From positions 62,001 through 126,000 of the forward strand of contig JAFGRY010000008.1 of assembly GCA_016934955.1 (NCBI GenBank): a stretch of 64,000 nt of DNA, written 5' to 3'. Below the pieces are notes generated by a model, which was not told the DNA's origin, ran no database searches, and saw only the letters and a list, made by a program, of their open reading frames with translations. The position numbers and the translations under genes are program-made. This stretch comes from a bacterium (lineage in GTDB: Bacteria > Zhuqueibacterota > QNDG01 > JAGLOF01). Position 1 is the first letter of the stretch; each line of letters begins with the position of its first letter. Below are positions 36,027 through 42,829 of the stretch, in pieces.

Positions 36027-36959
36027 ATGAAGATGAAACAACGGTATCCGGGCCTTGTGCCCGCCATTCTGCTTGTCCTGTTCGTGACCGTTCCTTCCCT
36101 GCTTGCGCAGGACGGCGGCAAGAGCACGGCCTCGGCGCTCTTTCAGGCGTTTACCCTGCCCAAGCTGTGGATCAGCTGGGCCTTCGGGCTCGCGGGACTG
36201 GTGCTGCTGGTGCGTTCCCTGGTGACGAAGAAGGTGCGGGCCGCGGCCCAGGCACTGGCCCTGATCACCTTCGGCGTTCTCGCCTCGCTGCCCCTGGGAC
36301 CGTTCGTGCAGCAGCTGGGTCTGCACCCGAGTCCCATGTGCATGATCGAAAAACCCTTTATTTTCGTGTCCATGGGCCGGGCGATCCCCATGTTCTTTTT
36401 CAGCATGATCCTGGCCGTGACGGTGCTCAACCTCGTCGGCAACAAGCTCTTCTGCGGCTGGGTCTGTCCCCTGGGCGCCTTTCAGGAGCTGCTGAACATG
36501 CTGGCCCCGGCAAAAAAGATCAAGGTGCCGTTCACCATCAGCAATACCGTCCGGATTCTTCTGTTCGCGGCCTTCCTGATCGTGCTCTTTGCCGCGGGGA
36601 CCAGCATCTATCCCTTTGTCAACGGGTTCGAGTTCTTCCATTTCGGCTGGGAGCTGATCGGGATCATCATCATCGCCCTGATCGCGGCCGCGGCGCTCTT
36701 TATCTACCGGCCGTTCTGCTATTTTATCTGTCCCATGGGGCTGTTCAGCTGGCTCACCGAGCACATCGCCCTTTTCCGCGTGTATAAAAACGAGAAGCCG
36801 GACTGCGGCAAGTGCCGGATCTGTGTTGAGAAGAGCCCCTGCCCGGCGGTTCAGTCGATCGTGGACGGGAAGTGGTCGCGGCCGGACTGCCACGCCTGCG
36901 GGGCGTGTATCGATGTCTGTCCGAATCACAAGCTGACGTTCAGTATCAGAAAAAAATAA
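36027..36959 (+). CDS. NapH/MauN-type membrane ferredoxin (4Fe-4S)
   Basis: A 310-residue inner-membrane electron carrier with about five membrane helices. The cysteine motifs CGWVCPLG and CYFICPMG lie at membrane-helix ends, as in NapH, NosR and CcoG relatives. The C-terminal domain has two ferredoxin-type clusters: CGKCRICVEKSPCP and CHACGACIDVCP. Such proteins pass electrons across or along the membrane to periplasmic or cytoplasmic reductases. The next gene is a nitroreductase-family flavoprotein 10 nt away, a plausible electron acceptor (inference). Confidence 0.85.
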   Translation: MKMKQRYPGLVPAILLVLFVTVPSLLAQDGGKSTASALFQAFTLPKLWISWAFGLAGLVLLVRSLVTKKVRAAAQALALITFGVLASLPLGPFVQQLGLHPSPMCMIEKPFIFVSMGRAIPMFFFSMILAVTVLNLVGNKLFCGWVCPLGAFQELLNMLAPAKKIKVPFTISNTVRILLFAAFLIVLFAAGTSIYPFVNGFEFFHFGWELIGIIIIALIAAAALFIYRPFCYFICPMGLFSWLTEHIALFRVYKNEKPDCGKCRICVEKSPCPAVQSIVDGKWSRPDCHACGACIDVCPNHKLTFSIRKK

Positions 36960-36969
36960 CGGGTTTCTC

Positions 36970-37506
36970 ATGAAGCGGAAAAACAATCCCCTGATGGCTC
37001 TGCTGCGGGAGCGGCAGAGCATCAGGTCCTATACGGACAAACCGGTTGATCCTGGAACGATCGATCTGCTGAAGGAGGCGCTGCTGCTCTCCCCCAGCTC
37101 CCGGGGAATCAGGCCCTGGCGGTTCGTGTTCGTGGATGACCGCGATCTTCTGGGAGAATTGTCCCGGGTGAAGCCCCACGGCGGGGCGTTCCTGGCGAAG
37201 GCGCCGCTGGGGGTGGTGGTCTGCGGCAGCAGTGACGAGTCCGACGTCTGGATCGAGGACTGCTCCATCGCCTCGACCATTCTTCATCTTACGGCCCACT
37301 CCCTGGGCCTGGGCAGCTGCTGGATCCAGATACGGCAGCGCAAGCACGAGAGCGGGGTGTCCGCGGAGAGCGTGGTCAGGGACCTGCTGGACCTGCCGGA
37401 GTCGCTGCACGTGCTTGCGATCATCGCCGTCGGGTATCCCGCCGGGCCCCTGGAGCGGGCGAAACCGCCTGAGATGGAGTTCGGGAAGATCGTTCACACG
37501 CGTTGA
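36970..37506 (+). CDS. Nitroreductase-family flavoprotein
   Basis: A 178-residue FMN-dependent oxidoreductase-like protein. The family opening is LLRERQSIRSYTDKPV, followed by LLSPSSRGIRPWRFVFVDD. The central CSIASTILHLTAHSLGLGSCWIQIR and late LAIIAVGYP complete the pattern. The substrate is unknown; relatives reduce nitro groups, quinones or flavins. It is probably in one operon with the membrane ferredoxin. Confidence 0.85.
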   Translation: MKRKNNPLMALLRERQSIRSYTDKPVDPGTIDLLKEALLLSPSSRGIRPWRFVFVDDRDLLGELSRVKPHGGAFLAKAPLGVVVCGSSDESDVWIEDCSIASTILHLTAHSLGLGSCWIQIRQRKHESGVSAESVVRDLLDLPESLHVLAIIAVGYPAGPLERAKPPEMEFGKIVHTR

Positions 37507-37511
37507 TTATT

Positions 37512-37547
37512 TTGTGACAAGTCAATTTTTGGGATGACTTGTCACAA
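37512..37547. repeat. Inverted-repeat element, copy 2 (short form)
   Basis: Two perfect 13-nt arms, TTGTGACAAGTCA and its complement, are separated by only 10 nt. The arms share the core of copies 1 and 3, but the 51-nt interior is missing. It begins 5 nt after the nitroreductase stop. A CAGGCAGGCGG tract follows at 37554-37564. Confidence 0.75.
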
Positions 37548-37612
37548 GGTATGCAGGCAGGCGGTCACTCTACACCGCCGGCGCCCCTCATCATCAGGCC
37601 CGGCGTTTTTTC

Positions 37613-37641
37613 TTGACTGCGGCGTATGAATTATGTATATT
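37613..37641 (+). promoter_or_regulatory. Promoter of the toxin-antitoxin pair
   Basis: TTGACT, a 17-nt spacer and TATATT lie about 45 nt before the antitoxin ATG. Confidence 0.65.
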
Positions 37642-37685
37642 CGTATGATAGTTGCTGTTCCGTATGAAAATTTGAGGATTTTCCC

Positions 37686-37919
37686 ATGAGTGTGGCAACC
37701 GTGGGCGCCCGTTTTCAGGTGGTTATCCCCCTGAAAGAGCGGCGCAGGGCGGGCCTGAAACCGGGCCAGAAGGTCAATGTGGTTCTCGAAGAGGGCCGCA
37801 TCGTGCTCGAACCGGTGGGAACACAGCAGCTGCGGGGACTGCTGCGTGAAACGGACGATCCCTATGACGCAGTCGATTATATTAATAAACTGCGCCGGGA
37901 GTGGGAAGAGCGCTCATGA
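37686..37919 (+). CDS. AbrB/MazE-type antitoxin
   Basis: A 77-residue protein with an N-terminal SpoVT/AbrB swapped-hairpin DNA-binding domain (TVGARFQVVIPLKERRRAGLKPGQKVNVVLEEGRIVLEP). The short C-terminal tail should wrap around the toxin. The stop overlaps the PIN gene start as ATGA, the usual arrangement for VapBC. It likely represses its own promoter. Confidence 0.85.
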   Translation: MSVATVGARFQVVIPLKERRRAGLKPGQKVNVVLEEGRIVLEPVGTQQLRGLLRETDDPYDAVDYINKLRREWEERS

Positions 37920-38359
37920 CCCTGCCGGAGACACTGCGCCGCAGGGAAGGGGTCGTGATCGATACAAATATCTGGATCTATCTGCTGCAGGATCATCCCC
38001 GCTTCGGCTCGACCGCCGATTTCATCATCACCCGGGCTCAGGAGGGGGAGTTCACCGCGGTGATCACGCCGATCACCGTCGCGGAACTGCTGACCGGGCC
38101 GCTGCGGGACGGCCGGATGGACCTGGCCGACCGCATCCGCAGCGGCCTGAGGGGACTGGCGGGGGTGAGACCGGTCGACCTGCCGTTCGAGGCCGGGGAG
38201 GTGGCCGGCGCCCTGCGCGCGAAGTACGGCCTGCCCCTGCCCGACATGATGCAGGCGGCCGTGGCCATGCGCTCGGCACGACCGGCGATCATCACCAACG
38301 ACCGGCAGCTGCAAAGAGTGGAGGAGGTGGAGGTGTTTTTACCGGAGGCGTTCGCGTGA
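37916..38359 (+). CDS. vapC: VapC-type PIN-domain toxin
   Basis: A 147-residue PIN-domain ribonuclease. The acidic metal-binding residues are visible: D in VVIDTNIWIYLL, E in TVAELLTG, D in LPLPDMMQAAVA and D in IITNDRQLQRV. VapC toxins cleave tRNA or rRNA when free of antitoxin. The start overlaps the antitoxin stop. The pair stands between two copies of the CTTGTCACAAGG repeat. Confidence 0.88.
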   Translation: MTLPETLRRREGVVIDTNIWIYLLQDHPRFGSTADFIITRAQEGEFTAVITPITVAELLTGPLRDGRMDLADRIRSGLRGLAGVRPVDLPFEAGEVAGALRAKYGLPLPDMMQAAVAMRSARPAIITNDRQLQRVEEVEVFLPEAFA

Positions 38360-38409
38360 CAGATCCTCTTCTCGGAGGCGCCGGAAGACCTTTCACGATA
38401 CTGCGGCAT

Positions 38410-38434
38410 GACATGTCACAAGGCAGGCAGGCGG
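38410..38434. repeat. Half copy of the inverted-repeat family (copy 4) with CAGGCAGGCGG tract
   Basis: GACATGTCACAAGG differs by one base from the right arm of copies 1-3. It is followed at once by CAGGCAGGCGG, the same 11-mer found 4 nt after copy 2. No left arm is visible. The two places form direct repeats on either side of the toxin-antitoxin pair. Confidence 0.6.
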
Positions 38435-38470
38435 AATTGGCCGGTCGAGTGATGACGGAAAGGAAACGGG

Positions 38471-39229
38471 ATGGACGAGCAGCGTTTTTATAATCTTCTT
38501 CTCATCGCCTGGTGTGCTCTGGCGGCGGTAGTCTTCATCGTCCTCTTTTTTGTTCCCGCTCCCTACGGGCGCTACGCGTCCCGGGCAAAGGGGGCCGCCC
38601 TGCCGGGCAGGTGGGGCTGGCTCATCATGGAATCGCCGTCGGTGTTCATTCCCGTGGTCCTTTTCATCACCGGCAGGCATCACCATCTCACGGCCGTCAT
38701 CTTTCTCCTGCTCTGGCTTTCCCACTACCTGCAGCGGGCCTACATGTTTCCCTTCCTCATCAGGGACCGGGAAAAAACGATGCCCGTCTGGATCATGTGT
38801 ATGGCCCTGTTTTTCAATACGGTCAACGGCTATCTCAACGGCCGCTGGCTCTTCTTTTTCGCGAACGGCTACAGCCGTGAATGGCTGGCCGATCCGCGAT
38901 TCCTGGCAGGGACACTGCTGTTCGTTTCGGGGTATATCGTCAACCGCCGGGCCGACTGGCAGCTGCGCCGGCTCCGGAACAGTGGTGACTGCGAATACAA
39001 AACACCCCGCGGCGGGCTTTTCCGGCTGGTCTCCTGCCCCAACTATCTGGGCGAGATCATTATCTGGTGCGGCTGGGCCCTGGCCGTCTGGTCCTGGGCG
39101 GGACTCTCCTTTGCGGTCTGGACTATCGCCAATCTGGCTCCCCGGGCCCGGACCCATCACACCTGGTACAGGAAACATCTGCCGGATTATCCCGATCGGA
39201 GAAAAGCGCTCATCCCCGGCATCTGGTGA
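38471..39229 (+). CDS. Steroid 5-alpha-reductase-like membrane protein
   Basis: A 252-residue integral membrane protein with about six helices. Its C-terminal half matches the 3-oxo-5-alpha-steroid 4-dehydrogenase domain: CEYKTPRGGLFRLVSCPNYLGEI, then WAGLSFAVWTIANLAPRARTHHTWY and the end FPDYPDRRKALIP-like HLPDYPDRRKALIPGIW. This family reduces double bonds of steroids or isoprenoid-like lipids using NADPH. The bacterial substrate is unknown. It stands alone between repeat copies 4 and 3. Confidence 0.85.
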   Translation: MDEQRFYNLLLIAWCALAAVVFIVLFFVPAPYGRYASRAKGAALPGRWGWLIMESPSVFIPVVLFITGRHHHLTAVIFLLLWLSHYLQRAYMFPFLIRDREKTMPVWIMCMALFFNTVNGYLNGRWLFFFANGYSREWLADPRFLAGTLLFVSGYIVNRRADWQLRRLRNSGDCEYKTPRGGLFRLVSCPNYLGEIIIWCGWALAVWSWAGLSFAVWTIANLAPRARTHHTWYRKHLPDYPDRRKALIPGIW

Positions 39230-39394
39230 GAGCCGGCCGCGCGGCGAACTTCTCCCTTTATTTTTCCGCGGTGGTACGATCTTCATCAATGAAAAAGCAC
39301 TTCCCGGCTCCATTTCACGCATCCTTCGTGATGCCTCCCGCCGCTGAGCATTCCAGTGAAACAGGGCTCCCGTGAAAAAAAATGAATTTTCCCC

Positions 39395-39423
39395 TTGACA
39401 TTAATGTTCAATAGTTATATACT
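39395..39423 (+). promoter_or_regulatory. Near-consensus sigma-70 promoter with long leader
   Basis: TTGACA, a 17-nt spacer and TATACT make this one of the strongest promoters in the window. The next start codon is about 325 nt away, and repeat copy 3 lies in between, so the transcript has a long structured leader or encodes a small RNA. Confidence 0.7.
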
Positions 39424-39484
39424 TCATTTGAATTAAAGTATTAAATGAATGAAGCATCGTTCTTTGAGGCAGGGAGGCAGTGTT

Positions 39485-39577
39485 ACGGTTACCTTGTGAC
39501 AAGTCTGTCCTGAGTATATCGGTAAAACCTCATCAGACACCGGTACGGTACAGAACGACTTGTCACAAGGTAATGGG
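39485..39577. repeat. Inverted-repeat element, copy 3
   Basis: Perfect 17-nt arms (39489-39505 and 39557-39573) surround a 51-nt interior, the same interior length as copy 1. The interiors match at roughly half of positions, with a shared GGTAAAAC/GGTTAAAC core. The element ends are set here to match the 93-nt span of copy 1. Confidence 0.75.
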
Positions 39578-39748
39578 CATGACTGTTTTTCGGGTCTTTT
39601 GTGATTTTCGTTGGAAATTTTTGGGTGGGAGGCGGGGCTGAACGAGGTGTGTCGATGATTCAGCACTTCCGGCCTCCGGTGAGCGTTCGATAGCGATACC
39701 GGGAGCGATGAGCGATCAGCGAACAACAGGAAAGACGAGGTGACATAC

Positions 39749-40564
39749 ATGAAAGGAAACCCCATGAACCCTGAACACGCAGCATTCGAAAGCAAACTGA
39801 AACCGGTGAATCCGCACATGGTCTGGTACGGGATTCTCTGGGGCGCCGCGGCGCTGGCGTTTTTTATTTTCATCTGGGCCTGCTACGGAGAGTCGACGGT
39901 CGATACAGCAGCCGGCACGCTCATGGGCCTGGGAGCGCTGGTGGCCCTGATCACCTTTATCCGCACCCGGAACGCCGGGTTCCTCGTGTTCCTGCTCTGG
40001 CAGGGGCTGATGTCGGCGCGGCTGCTCTTCCAGTGGACCGATCCGGTGCTCGTCACGGGGTACCGGATCGTCATCCTGCCCGTTGTCGCGCTTTATTTCT
40101 ACCTGATCTTCGCGAAAAAGACGGGCTGGAAATACCGGAACGTGCTCGAACTGGCCGCCCGGCCGGTGACCGGCGTACAGGACGGATTCACCGGCAGACC
40201 GCGGCCCGCCGGCAACGCTCGATTCACGCCGGAAGCGATCCGCGGATTCGGGAACTATCTGGCAAAGCACCTGATCGCGTTTCCCTACCGGACCGACACG
40301 GGCACCGCCCTGGTGCTCTCCCGCAGCGAGCTCATGGACATGATGTTCCTGCGCAGGAACTTCGACCGCGATTCCTATGTTTTTTTTGCTGATGACGGTT
40401 CCGTCAGCGTTCACATCGCCAAACCGGAATATGAAAAGTACCGGGAAGAGTACACCTTCAGCGAGCTCTGTGATTCCCTGGCCGCCCTCTTTCTGCGCTT
40501 TCTCGATCTTTACGTAGACGGCCGGCAGCAGGAGATCGTCCGTATCGTCAATCATAAGGAATGA
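39749..40564 (+). CDS. Unknown membrane protein with cytoplasmic domain
   Basis: A 271-residue protein I do not recognise. About four membrane helices fill residues 25-130 (ILWGAAALAFFIFIWACY, LMGLGALVALITFI, FLVFLLWQGLMSARLLF, IVILPVVALYFYLIF). A soluble C-terminal domain of about 130 residues follows (AIRGFGNYLAKHLIAFPYRTD, then FLRRNFDRDSYVFFADDGSVSVHIAKPEYE). The start follows GAGGTGA; another ATG 15 nt downstream after AAAGGA is possible. Its stop overlaps the next gene as ATGA, so the two proteins are made together. Confidence 0.7.
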   Translation: MKGNPMNPEHAAFESKLKPVNPHMVWYGILWGAAALAFFIFIWACYGESTVDTAAGTLMGLGALVALITFIRTRNAGFLVFLLWQGLMSARLLFQWTDPVLVTGYRIVILPVVALYFYLIFAKKTGWKYRNVLELAARPVTGVQDGFTGRPRPAGNARFTPEAIRGFGNYLAKHLIAFPYRTDTGTALVLSRSELMDMMFLRRNFDRDSYVFFADDGSVSVHIAKPEYEKYREEYTFSELCDSLAALFLRFLDLYVDGRQQEIVRIVNHKE

Positions 40565-41163
40565 CCATGGATTTCCCGACAGTGACAAAGTTCGCGGGGC
40601 TGCTTTCCAGAAGCTATGCCGAAGATTTCCTGCGGCTGCTGCTGCGCTACCGGGACATCTCGGCTTCGGAAGCCGCCTCCCGGCTCGATCAGCACATAAA
40701 GACCGCTCAGGATTTTCTCGAGGGGCTGGCCGCCCTCGACATCGTGGAGAAGAAGGAGGTCTCGGAAGGGAAACGGCCCTATTTCCGCTACTGCCTGAAA
40801 AAGACCAGGCTCACCCTTGATCTCGACCTCGCCGTGCTTCACGACCCGGCCCGGGACGAGGCGCTGCTGAAGCGGCGGATACGGGAAAGGAAAAACAGCG
40901 GCGCCGTCTTCTCCGCCGGCGGCAGCAATCCCTGGATCAGCTCCGTCGTGCATTTCAGCGGCGATGGGCGCAGTAAAAAAGAGCACCGGATCACCCTCAC
41001 CCGGGCCCAGGGGCTGTTTCTCTATCACCTGCCCTTTCCCGGCACCGATTACCTCGCCGTGCGCGAGATCATCGCCGCCTCCGGCATTAAGGCGGAGAGC
41101 ATTCCGGAAGCGCTGGATCTGGTGGAGATGCTGGAAAAGGCGGGGGTGGTGGAATACGAATAA
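40561..41163 (+). CDS. Unknown winged-helix-like protein
   Basis: A 200-residue protein. Residues about 8-75 look like a winged helix (LLRYRDISASEAASRLDQHIKTAQDFLEGLAALDIVEKKE) with a wing ending RPYFRYCL. The middle has VVHFSGDGRSKKEHRITLTRAQGLF, and a second helical unit near the end (AVREIIAASGIKAESIPEALDLVEMLEKAGVVEYE) resembles another helix-turn-helix. It is coupled to the membrane protein by an ATGA overlap. It may be a regulator controlled by its membrane partner (inference). Confidence 0.65.
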   Translation: MTMDFPTVTKFAGLLSRSYAEDFLRLLLRYRDISASEAASRLDQHIKTAQDFLEGLAALDIVEKKEVSEGKRPYFRYCLKKTRLTLDLDLAVLHDPARDEALLKRRIRERKNSGAVFSAGGSNPWISSVVHFSGDGRSKKEHRITLTRAQGLFLYHLPFPGTDYLAVREIIAASGIKAESIPEALDLVEMLEKAGVVEYE

Positions 41164-41470
41164 GGCAGACAGGAGACAGGAGGCAGGAGACAGAACCCCG
41201 CCCGCCCGAAATATCCGCCGCGAATTAAAATGCGGGATCGCGCGTCTCCAGTAACCACACAATGTTCCCGCCTTCCACGTGAATTCCATTTTTCCATTGC
41301 TTTTCTCCCCATTTTCGCTATAATAAAGGAACTGCACGATACCCGCCTTTTTAAAAAAATCGGATACAATGCAGTTCCCGGGAGTATAATAAAGAAATGC
41401 GCCGGGGAATCGGACCGGGTGCACCGCCGCAGGTACCGGGATCCGCGAACTCGCTTACAGGGCTGCCATT
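41164..41470 (+). other. 307-nt spacer before the V-ATPase operon
   Basis: It begins with a purine-rich tract of GGAGACAGGAGGCAGGAGACAG type (about 41169-41192). It also holds a promoter-like site (TTGCTT, 16-nt spacer, TATAAT at 41297-41324) about 150 nt before the first V-ATPase gene. No gene is seen. Confidence 0.55.
41297..41324 (+). promoter_or_regulatory. Putative V-ATPase operon promoter
   Basis: A perfect TATAAT (41319-41324) is preceded after 16 nt by TTGCTT. The leader to the first gene would be about 140 nt. Confidence 0.5.
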
Positions 41471-41782
41471 ATGAAAGAAATCATCGATACAATTCTGGAA
41501 GAGGAAGAAGAGGCGAAAAAACGGGTGGAAGAGGCGCGGGAGCAGGCAAAACGAATCCGGATAGAAGGAGAAGAGACCGCGCAGAAAACCGAAGCCGAAG
41601 CGCGGGAGGCCGCGCAAAAGGAGGCGCAGCAGCTGCTGCGGGAATCGGAGGAGAAGGCCCAGGAACAAAGAGCGGACATGCTGCGTGCCTCCGGCGGTGA
41701 GTATGAGATCGGGAAGAAACCCGGTAAACGGTACGACAGCCTGATCGACCGGCTGTTCAATGATTTCCTCAAGGGAGTGTAA
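41471..41782 (+). CDS. V-type ATPase stalk subunit G/H-like coiled coil
   Basis: A 103-residue, highly charged protein. Residues 1-75 form a continuous coiled coil (EEEEEAKKRVEEAREQAKRI, then EAEAREAAQKEAQQLL). The short C-terminal part is KRYDSLIDRLFNDFLKGV. In V/A-type ATPases the small coiled-coil subunit (G or H) pairs with subunit E to make the peripheral stalk. The position as first gene of the operon fits this role. Sequence identity in such coils is low, so the call rests on length, composition and context. Confidence 0.75.
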   Translation: MKEIIDTILEEEEEAKKRVEEAREQAKRIRIEGEETAQKTEAEAREAAQKEAQQLLRESEEKAQEQRADMLRASGGEYEIGKKPGKRYDSLIDRLFNDFLKGV

Positions 41783-41789
41783 TGTCCGG

Positions 41790-42821
41790 ATGGGGGCGGT
41801 CGGCACATACGGATTCCTTAACGCCAGGGTGCGGGCGCTGCGTTCCGAGCTGCTCTCCCGGGATGTCTACCGTTCGCTCCTCTCCGCGGAACACCTGCGG
41901 GATTTCCTCGAGGCGCTTTCGCACACCCATCTGGCGCCGCTGGTGGAACGCTTTGGACTCCATTCGCCGGAAGCGCTGGAACGGGAATTGTTCTATGAAG
42001 AAGTCCGCAGACTCAGAAATATAGAACGATATGCCGAAGGGCCGCCCGGCCGGCTTCTTGCGGTCCTGCTCGAGCGGTACGAGATCGAAAAATTGAAGCA
42101 GCTCCTGCGGCTCTGGATGCAGCCGCAGGAGTCCGGAGAGGAGGCCATCCGCGAGAAGGTGATCCACGAGTACTCGCCGGATGCTATTCTGCAGGCGGAG
42201 AGTATCGGGGATATCGTGCAGGTCCTGAAGGGAACGCCCTACGCGGATCTGCTGGAACGATCGATTCCGGATTTCAGGGCCAGGAAGTCCGTTTTTCCCC
42301 TGGAACTGTCGCTGGAGAAGTATGTGTTCGGGCGGCTGCAGGAGATCGGAACGTCGCTCCCCAAAACAGATGGTGCCATTTTCCGCAGGCTGGCGGGACT
42401 GGAAATCGACCTGAAGAATCTTGACTGGATACACCGGTTTAAAACCTATTACGAGCTGAGCGCGGCGGAAATAGACACGATGCTCCTTTCCGGGGGATAC
42501 CGCCTGGCCGCAAAGGACATCCGCAATTATCTGGCCGGCGAACATCTGGCCGAGATCATCGTGAAACTCAGCCGGGGCCGTTCCGTGCGGTTCCCCGGAA
42601 ATCTGGAAGGCGACATCCCGTTCGAATCGCTTGAATTTTTCTACGAGTTGCTGCTCTTCGAAGAAGCGAGGCGGGCCTTTATGGCGTTTCCTTTTAGCAT
42701 CGGCGCGGTTCTGGGATATTTTTACCTGGTCCGGTTCGAGATGCGGAATCTGCGGATTCTGCTGGAAGGGAAACAATACAGGCTCCCCCCGGAAGAGATT
42801 GAATCAATGCTGATCTGGTAG
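41790..42821 (+). CDS. V-type ATPase subunit C (AtpC/NtpC, d-like)
   Basis: A 343-residue helical protein that caps the rotor ring and connects it to the central stalk. The family pattern is GTYGFLNARVRALRSELLSRDVY near the start, ALSHTHLAPLVERFG, then NIERYA and DLKNLDWIHRFKTYYELS, with LVRFEMRNLRILLEGK near the end. I chose the ATG that yields the conserved N-terminus. An earlier ATG would overlap the preceding gene by 23 nt and lacks a ribosome site. Confidence 0.9.
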   Translation: MGAVGTYGFLNARVRALRSELLSRDVYRSLLSAEHLRDFLEALSHTHLAPLVERFGLHSPEALERELFYEEVRRLRNIERYAEGPPGRLLAVLLERYEIEKLKQLLRLWMQPQESGEEAIREKVIHEYSPDAILQAESIGDIVQVLKGTPYADLLERSIPDFRARKSVFPLELSLEKYVFGRLQEIGTSLPKTDGAIFRRLAGLEIDLKNLDWIHRFKTYYELSAAEIDTMLLSGGYRLAAKDIRNYLAGEHLAEIIVKLSRGRSVRFPGNLEGDIPFESLEFFYELLLFEEARRAFMAFPFSIGAVLGYFYLVRFEMRNLRILLEGKQYRLPPEEIESMLIW

Positions 42822-42829
42822 GCATGCGC

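Larger units (their letters stand above)
39230..39748. other. 519-nt intergenic spacer with promoter and repeats
   Basis: The spacer holds a strong promoter (39395-39423), inverted-repeat copy 3 (39485-39577), and TTTTCGTTGGAAA (39605-39617), which also follows copy 1. Three AGCGAT units lie at about 39680-39720. The only small open frame after the promoter is 22 codons, has no ribosome site and ends inside the repeat. I see no convincing gene. Confidence 0.6.

Noticed and set aside
35979-37022. Long minus-strand open frame opposite the membrane ferredoxin
   Set aside because: It is rich in D, H, Q, G and P as expected of an antisense shadow, and the plus-strand gene has clear cysteine motifs.
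37512-37547. Repeat copy 2 as a terminator of the nitroreductase gene
   Set aside because: No T run follows on either strand, and the arms match the repeat family at other places. It may still pause transcription, but it is better called a repeat.
39445-39513. Small 22-codon open frame after the strong promoter
   Set aside because: It has no ribosome site and its end lies inside repeat copy 3, so coding is unlikely.
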